Source of the DNA: VBAS01 sp035318985
GTDB taxonomy: Bacteria > Bacteroidota > Bacteroidia > Chitinophagales > Chitinophagaceae
Direction: 5' to 3'
Assembly (NCBI GenBank): GCA_035318985.1
Contig: DATHDP010000003.1
Span: 1 to 7,094 of the forward strand
Length of the DNA: 7,094 nucleotides
Below are positions 1 through 5,747 of this stretch, in pieces. Positions within the stretch are counted from its first letter, which is position 1, and each line of letters begins with the position of its first letter. The notes under the pieces were generated by a model, which made no database searches, had not been told where the DNA came from, and saw nothing but the letters and a program-made list of their open reading frames with translations. A program made the translations under genes and the position numbers.

Positions 1-407
1 ACAGCCAGCATTGCTGCCTGTGGTATTGACGCAGCTTCTTCGAAACTCATGGCTGCAGGTTTCAATGCTAATGCTTTTTCAGGAGCACAAACATATTCAG
101 CAAAACCGCCCCAACGACCACTTAGATCACCATACACATCATCACCAATTTTGAACTTGCTTATATTTTTACCAACTGCTTCAATTCGTCCCGCAATATC
201 AGAACCAAGTATTGTTCTTTTAGGTTTTCGAATACCGTTCAGTATTCGATTTATAAAATCACCGTGCAGAAGTCCCAGGTCCCAATCATTAATTGATACT
301 GCATGAACTTTTATTAATACCTCATCGTCTTTTGGGAAAGGCTTTTCAACTTCTTTGATCTGAAGAACTCCCGGGCCTCCATATTTTGTATACACAATTG
401 CTTTCAT
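1..407 (-). CDS. Zinc-independent MDR-superfamily NAD(P)H oxidoreductase (quinone reductase-like), N-terminal part
   Basis: Reading leftward from the ATG at 407-405, an open frame of 135 codons continues past the window edge, so the C-terminal cofactor-binding half is missing. It begins MKAIVYTKYGGPGVLQIKEV, the usual opening of the GroES-like catalytic domain of medium-chain dehydrogenases/reductases. Further landmarks are GSDIAGRIEAVG (residues 68-79, the GxDxAGxVxxVG motif), GDDVYG (88-93), GGFAEYV (100-106) and SFEEAASIPQAAMLA (121-135, the 'FEEAAxxP' segment before the Rossmann domain). At the place where zinc alcohol dehydrogenases carry the catalytic cysteine the protein reads VSINDWD (37-43), so no catalytic zinc is expected. 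This fits the quinone oxidoreductase-like branch, which reduces quinones, enones or similar substrates with NAD(P)H in the cytoplasm. The substrate cannot be told. It is transcribed divergently from the sulfatase gene. Confidence 0.9.
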   Translation of the reverse strand, partial: MKAIVYTKYGGPGVLQIKEVEKPFPKDDEVLIKVHAVSINDWDLGLLHGDFINRILNGIRKPKRTILGSDIAGRIEAVGKNISKFKIGDDVYGDLSGRWGGFAEYVCAPEKALALKPAAMSFEEAASIPQAAMLA

Positions 408-486
408 TTATATTCAATTATGAACTTAATCAATTCAAAACATCAGAAGGATAAAAATATCTTACCTTCCTTATGAAATAGATTTT
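408..486. promoter_or_regulatory. Divergent intergenic spacer presumed to hold two promoters
   Basis: This 79-bp A+T-rich spacer separates the start codons of the oxidoreductase (minus strand) and the sulfatase (plus strand), so by position it should contain both promoters. I see no convincing Bacteroidota -33/-7 pair (TTTG and TAnnTTTG) on either strand and no good palindrome. The call rests on gene arrangement only. A tiny ATG-AAA-TAG frame at 473-481 lies just upstream of the sulfatase start and is out of frame with it. Confidence 0.35.
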
Positions 487-1803
487 ATGTGTCGTAACAT
501 CTTCCTTTTATCTTCTATTTTCTTTTTTCAAACCTTAACAGCACAAAAGGGCACAAGACCAAATATAATCTATATAATGGCCGATGATCTTGGCTACGCA
601 GATCTCAGTTGTTATGGAAGAAAAGATTACCAAACGCCAAACCTGGATAAGCTATGTACACAAGGTGTAAAGTTTATGAATGCATATGCAACAGCACCAG
701 TATGTACTCCAACGAGGGTTTCATTTTTCACAGGCAGGTACCCGGCACGGCTGGCAACAGGGTTATACGAGCCTATTGAGGGAAACAGCAAAGACAGTCT
801 TGTAGGTTTATCATCTGAAACTCCTTCAATAGGATATTTGCTGAAAAGATCAGGGTATGAAACTTACCTGGTTGGTAAATGGCATTTAGGATTTACACCG
901 GAGCATACACCAAATAAAAACGGGTTCGATTATTTTTTCGGTTTTAAATCAGGAGCAACAGATTATATTTCTCATACTGCTTTCAACGACGAGCCTGACC
1001 TATATGAAAATGATAATCTCATACAAAAGGATGGTTACATAACCGATATGCTTAGTGAAAAAGCAATTGAAATAATAAAGCAACCACATCAAAAACCTTT
1101 TTTTCTTGCGCTGATGTTTAACGCACCTCATTGGCCATGGCAAACACCGGAAGATAAACCTGTTCCTAAAGGCACATCTGTTGATTGGAAGGAAGGAGGC
1201 TCTCCGGAAACATATGCAATTATGATGAAAATCCTTGATGATGCAGTTGGCAAACTTATAAAAGCGATTGATGATCTTAAATCGTCAAATAACACTGTGA
1301 TCATTTTCACCAGTGATAATGGCGGTGAAAAATTTTCTGACAACGGTATTTACAAAGGCAGGAAAATGCAATTGTGGGAAGGCGGCATCCGTGAACCGGC
1401 ATTTATTAGATGGACAAGCAAACTCAAAGAAAACACTGTAACTGGCCAGGTAGCTACAACCATGGATTGGACTGCAACAATACTTTCTATTGCAGGTGCT
1501 AAGGCCGATAAAAATTTTCCTTTAGATGGAATAGATCTGATGCCCGTATTAACAGGAAAGCAAAAAGAATTGGAAAGAACACTGTATTGGAGAATTTTTC
1601 AACGAAGGCAACATAGCGCTATTCGTGATGGTCATTGGAAATGGTTGCGGGATGAAAAGGGCGAAGAATATCTTTTTGATCTTTCTGTAGATCCTTCCGA
1701 AAAAAATAATATGAAAGAAAAATTTCCCGAAACTTTTTTGCAGTTGAAAAACAAGTTCAGTGCATGGGAGAAAACAGTACTTGCACCAATTCCTTTACGA
1801 TAG
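487..1803 (+). CDS. Exported formylglycine-dependent sulfatase (S1 family, arylsulfatase-like)
   Basis: The 438-residue protein starts with a hydrophobic signal peptide (residues 1-20, ending LTAQ), so it should act in the periplasm or at the cell surface. The alkaline phosphatase/sulfatase fold follows at once: PNIIYIMADDLGYADLSCYG (25-44) carries the paired metal-binding aspartates D33 and D34. CTPTR (73-77) is the CxPxR sulfatase signature whose Cys73 is converted to formylglycine, the catalytic nucleophile. VGKWHLG (129-135) supplies active-site Lys131 and His133, NAPHWPW (212-218) His215, TSDNGG (275-280) the metal ligands D277 and N278, and GRKMQLWEGGIREP (291-304) another catalytic Lys293. 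All key residues are present and the length is normal. It hydrolyses sulfate esters, probably on sulfated glycans; the exact substrate cannot be read from sequence. Activity needs a sulfatase-maturing enzyme, which is not in this window. It is the first of three co-directional genes, 33 bp before the next one. Confidence 0.95.
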   Translation: MCRNIFLLSSIFFFQTLTAQKGTRPNIIYIMADDLGYADLSCYGRKDYQTPNLDKLCTQGVKFMNAYATAPVCTPTRVSFFTGRYPARLATGLYEPIEGNSKDSLVGLSSETPSIGYLLKRSGYETYLVGKWHLGFTPEHTPNKNGFDYFFGFKSGATDYISHTAFNDEPDLYENDNLIQKDGYITDMLSEKAIEIIKQPHQKPFFLALMFNAPHWPWQTPEDKPVPKGTSVDWKEGGSPETYAIMMKILDDAVGKLIKAIDDLKSSNNTVIIFTSDNGGEKFSDNGIYKGRKMQLWEGGIREPAFIRWTSKLKENTVTGQVATTMDWTATILSIAGAKADKNFPLDGIDLMPVLTGKQKELERTLYWRIFQRRQHSAIRDGHWKWLRDEKGEEYLFDLSVDPSEKNNMKEKFPETFLQLKNKFSAWEKTVLAPIPLR

Positions 1804-1836
1804 ATACATATTATAACTTAGTCCCAAATCATTGTT

Positions 1837-2754
1837 ATGAAGATACCTCGCCTTGTTTCACGATATATAGCTTCATCCGCGGCATTATTTTTTATATCGC
1901 TTATTTTAATATCCTGTGCACAACAGAAAATTGCTATGAGATCACTAAAAGAAAACATTCAGCAGGAGCTTTCAAAACAAGAGGGAACTTTTGCAGTCGC
2001 ATTTAAGGACCTATCAACGGGTAAAGAGTTATTGATAAATGATACCATAACATTTCATGCAGCCAGCACTATGAAAACTCCGGTGTTAGTGGAAGTGTAT
2101 AAGCAAGCCGCAGAAGGAAAATTTTCCCTTTCTGATTCGCTGATCATAAAAAATGAATTTAAAAGTATTGTAGATGGTAGTCTTTTTAGTCTTGACTCCA
2201 CCGATGACAGCGAAACAGAATTATACAAACATATTGGGGAGAAAAGAACGATCAGTTTTCTCCTGTATCAAATGATCATTGTCAGCAGTAATTTTTCGAC
2301 CAATCTTATCATTGAATTGGTGGGTGCAAAAAATGTTTCAGCTACCATGCAACAATTGGGTGCAAAAGATATTCATGTGCTGAGAGGAGTGGAGGATGGG
2401 AAGGCATTTGAAAAGGGTTTGAACAATACAATTACAGCTCATGGGTTGATGATGTTGTTTGAAAAAATGGCGAAAGGTGAAACGGTAAATCCTGCAGCCT
2501 CGCAGGCGATGATCAATATTCTGCTGGATCAAAAATTCAATGAGATCATCCCGGCCCGATTACCCGCCAATGTAAAAGTGGCGCATAAAACGGGGTCTAT
2601 AAATGGTGTACAGCACGACACAGGAATTGTTTTTTTACCAAATGGCAAAAAATATGTGTTAGTATTATTATCAAAAAAAATAACAAATGAAAAAGCTTCA
2701 ATAGCAGCTATGGCGAATGTGTCGAAGCTGATCTATGAATATGTAAATCGGTAA
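1837..2754 (+). CDS. Lipoprotein serine hydrolase of the class A beta-lactamase fold
   Basis: The 305-residue protein starts with a lipoprotein signal: a hydrophobic stretch (about 12-26) and the lipobox LISC with Cys27 as lipidated residue. The rest matches the class A beta-lactamase/transpeptidase fold. STMK (77-80) is the SxxK nucleophile motif. SSN (150-152) stands where class A enzymes have SDN. EKGLN (192-196) matches the omega-loop ExxLN that holds the deacylating glutamate, and HKTGS (250-254) is the KTG motif, followed by HDTGIVFLPNGKKYVLVLLS (260-279), the final strands. The presence of the ExxLN glutamate makes beta-lactam hydrolysis chemically possible, but the Asp-to-Ser change in the SDN motif and the sulfatase neighbourhood leave open a housekeeping peptidase or esterase role. 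I would not call it a resistance gene on sequence alone. The ATG at 1837 is chosen because it gives a complete signal peptide. It lies 33 bp after the sulfatase and 51 bp before the DUF3500 gene, so co-transcription is likely. Confidence 0.88.
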   Translation: MKIPRLVSRYIASSAALFFISLILISCAQQKIAMRSLKENIQQELSKQEGTFAVAFKDLSTGKELLINDTITFHAASTMKTPVLVEVYKQAAEGKFSLSDSLIIKNEFKSIVDGSLFSLDSTDDSETELYKHIGEKRTISFLLYQMIIVSSNFSTNLIIELVGAKNVSATMQQLGAKDIHVLRGVEDGKAFEKGLNNTITAHGLMMLFEKMAKGETVNPAASQAMINILLDQKFNEIIPARLPANVKVAHKTGSINGVQHDTGIVFLPNGKKYVLVLLSKKITNEKASIAAMANVSKLIYEYVNR

Positions 2755-2805
2755 GCTGTTGATGTACCCGGAAAACAACAAATGGAAACAATTACCTTTA
2801 TATTT

Positions 2806-3870
2806 ATGAATCGTGTATGCTATAAACAGGTTGTTATTCTTTTCGCTTTGCTTTCACAAAGCATTTTAAGTTGCCATTCACAAACGAATACGAAACCCGG
2901 GCAAAATACAGGTCTTAGTGAAATGGCTAAAGCAGCTGATGTATTTTTGCAAACTCTCTCTGAAAAACAAAAAACCAAAATTCAGTTTGGATTTAATGAA
3001 GAAGAACGCTACAACTGGCATTATATTCCAAGAAGTAGGAAAGGTCTAACGCTAAATGAAATGACTGGTCAACAAATTAAGGATGCTCTTGCACTTTTGC
3101 ATACCGCACTAAGTGATACGGGTTTCAACAAAGCCAATTCCATTATGCAACTCGAAAATGTATTAAGAGAGGTTGAGAGTCGTCCATCTAATGACACACA
3201 CCGTGATCCGGGCAACTATTCTTTTTCAATTTTTGGGAACCCGGCTACAGATGCAATATGGGGCTGGAGACTGGAAGGACATCATATAGCATTTAATTTT
3301 TCCTCAGAAGATAATCGGCTTGTTTCGGGAACACCCAGTTTTTTTGGCTCCAATCCGGGTGTAGTATTGTCGGGTTCTGAAAAAGGAAAGTATATTTTGA
3401 AAGATGAAGCCGAATTAGGATTTGCATTGTTGAATTCTTTAAATAAGGAACAAAAGGACAAGGCGATCATCAGCAATGAGGCACCGGGTGAGATACTTAC
3501 TGCAGCAAGTCGCCATGCCATGATAAATGACCCGAAAGGAATTTTGTATAATGAATTGGAGAGCCCGCAGCAAAAGATATTCCTGCAACTACTCAGTATT
3601 TATATTCATCGTTATACACGATCATTTGCTGAAGGAATGATGAAAGAAATTGAAGAAGCAGGTCTTAATGATCTCTGGTTTGCCTGGGCGGGAGATCAGC
3701 AGCCCGGTATCGGTCATCCACACTATTACCGTATACAAGGGCCTACAATTATCATTGAATATGACAATACACAAAACAATGCCAATCATATTCACACAGT
3801 GATCAGGGATCTGAAAAATGATTTTGGTGGAGATGAGTTGATGAAGCATTATAAAAATGATCAGCATTGA
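2806..3870 (+). CDS. DUF3500 family lipoprotein, function unknown
   Basis: I recognise the DUF3500 family, whose function is not known to me. An in-frame ATG exists 24 bases upstream (2782), but starting at 2806 gives a clean lipoprotein signal, MNRVCYKQVVILFALLSQSI followed by lipobox ILSC (Cys23), so the 354-residue form is preferred. Family landmarks, numbered from this start: WHYIPRSRKGLTLNEM (71-86), RDPGNY (133-138), WGWRLEGHHIAFNF (152-165), TPSFFGSNPG (176-185), GHPHYYRIQGP (303-313), YDNTQNNANHIHTV (319-332) and DFGGDEL (339-345). The protein looks complete. Several conserved segments are rich in His and Asp/Asn (GHH, GHPH, NHIH), which could form a metal or catalytic site; that is inference. 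It should sit lipid-anchored in the cell envelope. It is the last gene of a presumed three-gene set with the sulfatase and the serine hydrolase, and is followed by a 96-bp spacer. Confidence 0.9.
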   Translation: MNRVCYKQVVILFALLSQSILSCHSQTNTKPGQNTGLSEMAKAADVFLQTLSEKQKTKIQFGFNEEERYNWHYIPRSRKGLTLNEMTGQQIKDALALLHTALSDTGFNKANSIMQLENVLREVESRPSNDTHRDPGNYSFSIFGNPATDAIWGWRLEGHHIAFNFSSEDNRLVSGTPSFFGSNPGVVLSGSEKGKYILKDEAELGFALLNSLNKEQKDKAIISNEAPGEILTAASRHAMINDPKGILYNELESPQQKIFLQLLSIYIHRYTRSFAEGMMKEIEEAGLNDLWFAWAGDQQPGIGHPHYYRIQGPTIIIEYDNTQNNANHIHTVIRDLKNDFGGDELMKHYKNDQH

Positions 3871-3900
3871 TTGCTTTTTTATAAAACGTTTCCATTTTTA

Positions 3901-3965
3901 TTATATCGCTAAGGAACATTGTTGAAAATATTGATTTGTATATTCACCTATTATTAGCGATATAA
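3901..3965 (+). promoter_or_regulatory. Perfect 12-bp inverted repeat in front of the MFS gene (operator-like)
   Basis: TTATATCGCTAA at 3901-3912 is the exact reverse complement of TTAGCGATATAA at 3954-3965. The arms are 41 bases apart and their centres are 53 bp apart, about five helical turns, so proteins bound to both would face the same side of the DNA. The right arm ends one base before the ATG at 3967 and covers the ribosome-loading region. In RNA the arms could pair into a 12-bp stem that buries the start. Between them, TTGATTTG (3931-3938) matches five of six fixed positions of the Bacteroidota -7 box TAnnTTTG; if real, the left arm would lie near -33. Whether this is a DNA operator pair or an RNA structure cannot be decided here. 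Confidence 0.55.
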
Positions 3966-3966
3966 A

Positions 3967-5169
3967 ATGCAAGCCAATAAACTAAGCTCCGGGCAATTAA
4001 AAGTTGCTGCCACCGGTTTTCTCAGCCTCTTCTCCATTGTTGGTATTATGGTGTATGGTCTTCCTTTCTTTTATGATTTTTGGGTTAAAGACTATGGATG
4101 GTCAAGAGCTACTGTTACTTCAGGAAATGCTTTTGCAAAAGTTGCCGTTGGCCTGTTAGGTTTTTTTGCAGGATGGTTTATTGATCGTTTTGGCCCACGA
4201 AGATTAATGCTTGCAGGAATTTTAATGGGGGGTCTTGCATTGGTCGGTTTAAGTACGGTCACAACCCTCTGGCAATTTTATTTGTTCTATACATTCAGTG
4301 CATTGGGATATATGTGTGCGGGTCCATTACCGAACCAGGTTTTAACTGCAAGATGGTTCAACAAAACAAGAGGTAAAGCGATGGGCTTTGCTTACCTGGG
4401 TATAGGTGTTGGTGGTATGCTGGTTCCGCAAATAGCAAAATGGCTCAACATACAATTTGGCTGGCACCAGGCATTGATGCTTTTAGGAATATTGATGGTT
4501 GTTATTTCTTTTCCAATGGCATGGATAGTAAAAGAAAACCCTGAGAAGCAATCAATAGAAACTATTAAAGAAGAATCAACAATTCCTCTTAATAAAATAG
4601 TAAAAGGATGGCCATTCTATTTGCTGCTGATCGGGAGTATGTGTTCTATTGGTGCAGTGGCTGGCACGAGCCAGAACCTTAAATTATTTTTTAGTCTTGA
4701 TCTAAAATATTCCCAGGGTCAATCAGCAAATATTATTTCATTAGTTCTTTTTTCAAGCATTATCGGTCGTGTGCTGATGGGCTGGCTTGCAGATAAGTTT
4801 CCAAAAAAATATGTGATGATCCTGGTCTATACACTTGTTGCAGGATCAATACCGCTACTTTACTTTGCCGATACACCGGGGATCATTTATTTATTTGCTT
4901 TCGTTTTCGGAATGGGTTTGGGTGGCGATTATATGATCATTCCTTTAATGGCCGCCGAACTTTTTGGAGTAAGGATAATGGGACGAGTAATGGGGCTTGT
5001 ATTAACGGCAGATGGTTTAGCTGAAGCGTTTTCTCCCATGCTGGTCGCAAGACTCCGTGATAGCAGTGAAAATTATGCGAATGGGTTTGCAGTACTGATC
5101 ATACTTGCCGTCATTGGTATTGTTGCAGTAGCAATGCTTCCAAAAAAAACAATAGCGCAACAAACCTGA
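3967..5169 (+). CDS. MFS transporter, oxalate/formate antiporter- or monocarboxylate-like
   Basis: The 400-residue protein shows the 12-helix plan of the major facilitator superfamily: helices near 13-33, 51-72, 79-99, 101-121, 137-157 and 166-186, a hydrophilic central loop with charged residues (187-214), then helices near 216-236, 253-273, 283-300, 303-325, 338-360 and 372-391. The family's motif A appears as GWFIDRFGPRR (69-79) between helices 2 and 3 and again as GWLADKFPKK (272-281) between helices 8 and 9, as expected from the duplicated six-helix halves. RWFNKTRGKAMGFAYLGIGV (129-148) resembles carriers of small organic acids in the oxalate/formate antiporter and monocarboxylate groups, so a carboxylate or sugar-acid substrate is plausible; the substrate itself is not determined. 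It is an inner-membrane protein. The start at 3967 lies directly after the right arm of an inverted repeat, suggesting its own regulation, separate from the three upstream genes. Confidence 0.9.
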   Translation: MQANKLSSGQLKVAATGFLSLFSIVGIMVYGLPFFYDFWVKDYGWSRATVTSGNAFAKVAVGLLGFFAGWFIDRFGPRRLMLAGILMGGLALVGLSTVTTLWQFYLFYTFSALGYMCAGPLPNQVLTARWFNKTRGKAMGFAYLGIGVGGMLVPQIAKWLNIQFGWHQALMLLGILMVVISFPMAWIVKENPEKQSIETIKEESTIPLNKIVKGWPFYLLLIGSMCSIGAVAGTSQNLKLFFSLDLKYSQGQSANIISLVLFSSIIGRVLMGWLADKFPKKYVMILVYTLVAGSIPLLYFADTPGIIYLFAFVFGMGLGGDYMIIPLMAAELFGVRIMGRVMGLVLTADGLAEAFSPMLVARLRDSSENYANGFAVLIILAVIGIVAVAMLPKKTIAQQT

Positions 5170-5171
5170 CA

Positions 5172-5195
5172 GTTATTATATTGCAATAACATTTT
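5172..5195 (+). terminator. Weak possible terminator after the MFS gene
   Basis: GTTATT (5172-5177) and AATAAC (5185-5190) form a six-pair, mostly A/U stem with a seven-base loop, followed by ATTTT. A second, outer pairing of ACAGT with ACTGT (5201-5205), followed by more T, is also possible. The stem is weak, so this is only a tentative call. Confidence 0.3.
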
Positions 5196-5206
5196 AGTTG
5201 ACTGTT

Positions 5207-5250
5207 TTGAACCACATAGAATCATAGGCACATAGATTAACACATAGGTA
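5207..5250 (+). repeat. Left CATAG array (four units)
   Basis: CATAG occurs at 5215, 5223, 5231 and 5243, giving steps of 8, 8 and 12 bases. Three of the four units read ACATAG and one TCATAG. The outermost is preceded by TTGAACC. The innermost unit is followed by GTA and then the ATG of the GxxExxY gene, so the array occupies that gene's leader and ribosome-loading region. Confidence 0.85.
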
Positions 5251-5613
5251 ATGAGAATAACTAAAAAATATTTAAATGAACTTACTTATAGAGTTATTGG
5301 ATGTGCCATAGAAGTACATAAACAACTTGGTCCGGGCTTATTGGAAAGCGTTTACGAGAAATGTTTTGTGAGGGAATTGAATTTGCATGAGATAGCGAAC
5401 AAGTGCCAGATTTGGGTACCGCTTGAATACAAAGGCCTGCAACTTGATGCGGAATTGAGATTAGATGTCTTGGTAGAAGATATACTTTGTGTAGAATTGA
5501 AAGCACAGGAAGGTCTTTTGCCAATACATGACGCAGTCCTGCTCTCTTACATGCAAATGTTGCAGAAGCCCAAAGGCATTCTTATAAATTTTCATTGTGT
5601 AAATATTTTTTAA
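5251..5613 (+). CDS. GxxExxY protein (PDDEXK nuclease-like fold), probably cut short by a premature stop
   Basis: This 120-residue product matches the GxxExxY family: LTYRVIGCAIEVHKQLGPG (11-29) then GLLESVY (29-35), where G29, E32 and Y35 are the name-giving residues. VPLEYKG (56-62) and RLDVLVED (70-77) with VELK (81-84) follow; D72 and E82-x-K84 form the D...ExK core of the PDDEXK nuclease superfamily, and NF (113-114) sits in the expected late strand. Biochemical function of the family is not established to my knowledge; it tends to occur in several copies per genome. Two oddities stand out. Position 96, where the related QxxxY motif would have Gln, is Val (VLLSY). The frame also stops at a TAA (5611-5613) although the family-like tail continues in frame behind it. 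The gene lies inside inverted CATAG arrays, on the same strand as its neighbours but unrelated to them by function. Confidence 0.85.
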   Translation: MRITKKYLNELTYRVIGCAIEVHKQLGPGLLESVYEKCFVRELNLHEIANKCQIWVPLEYKGLQLDAELRLDVLVEDILCVELKAQEGLLPIHDAVLLSYMQMLQKPKGILINFHCVNIF

Positions 5614-5667
5614 GAAGGACAGAAAACTCTTGTAAACAACCTATTTTCTTTATTACCGGAAGAATAA
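5611..5667 (+). pseudogene. Detached C-terminal tail of the GxxExxY gene behind an in-frame TAA
   Basis: Read in the same frame as the upstream gene, the codons after the TAA give EGQKTLVNNLFSLLPEE and then a second stop at 5665-5667. From memory, tails of the form 'IFKEGQKT.VNELF..LP' are usual in one GxxExxY subgroup, and the codon at the stop would be the Lys. A single A-to-T change (AAA to TAA at 5611) explains it. With the tail the protein would have 138 residues. A sequencing error is possible but would have to be a substitution, since the frame is kept on both sides. Confidence 0.65.
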
Positions 5668-5673
5668 GAAGAT

Positions 5674-5714
5674 CTATGTGAATACCTATGTATCTATGTG
5701 CCTATGTGGTTCAA
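5674..5714 (-). repeat. Right CATAG array (four units, inverted)
   Basis: CTATG, the reverse complement of CATAG, occurs at 5674, 5686, 5694 and 5702, with steps of 12, 8 and 8 bases, the mirror image of the left array. The outermost unit continues as TGGTTCAA, matching the left outer end. Compared with the left array the unit order is shifted by one, as if one unit had been gained or lost by slippage on each side. Confidence 0.85.
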
Positions 5715-5747
5715 TATTCCTGTAACTAATAATTTATATTTACAAAT

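Larger units (their letters stand above)
5207..5714. mobile_element. Candidate 508-bp mobile cassette: GxxExxY gene between inverted CATAG arrays
   Basis: A single GxxExxY gene is enclosed by two arrays of a CATAG unit in opposite orientation. The outer ends are a perfect 13-bp inverted match, TTGAACCACATAG at 5207-5219 against CTATGTGGTTCAA at 5702-5714. Further matches lie inside: 15 bp (5223-5237 with 5692-5706) and 9 bp (5242-5250 with 5683-5691). The gene starts directly after the left array, and its frame, read past an internal stop, ends at 5667, a few bases before the right array, so almost nothing inside is unexplained. There is no transposase, and I see no target-site duplication. 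Mobility is therefore inference from the boundary structure; a repeat-bounded nuclease-like gene spread by gene conversion or by a helper enzyme in trans would fit. Confidence 0.55.

Noticed and set aside
458..465. TATCTTAC as a -7 box for the sulfatase gene
   Set aside because: Only a partial match to TAnnTTTG and no TTTG at the expected upstream distance.
2793..2800. TACCTTTA, close to the Bacteroidota -7 box TAnnTTTG
   Set aside because: No matching -33 element lies at the right distance, and transcription would begin practically at the DUF3500 start codon.
2782..2805. Upstream in-frame ATG for the DUF3500 gene
   Set aside because: It would add eight residues (METITFIF) before the basic start of the lipoprotein signal; the ATG at 2806 gives a normal MNRVCYK-type signal with lipobox at Cys23.
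3863..3880. AGCA/TGCT hairpin followed by T residues as terminator of the DUF3500 gene
   Set aside because: The stem has only four pairs and overlaps the stop codon; too weak to call.
5646..5670. TTCTTTATT and AATAAGAA as a stem-loop inside the cassette
   Set aside because: The stem is nearly all A/T with a bulge and lies within the tail frame of the GxxExxY gene, which explains the sequence better.
5197..5724. Target-site duplication flanking the CATAG cassette
   Set aside because: The bases outside the ends (ACTGTT before 5207, TATTCC after 5714) show no direct repeat, so no duplication can be claimed.
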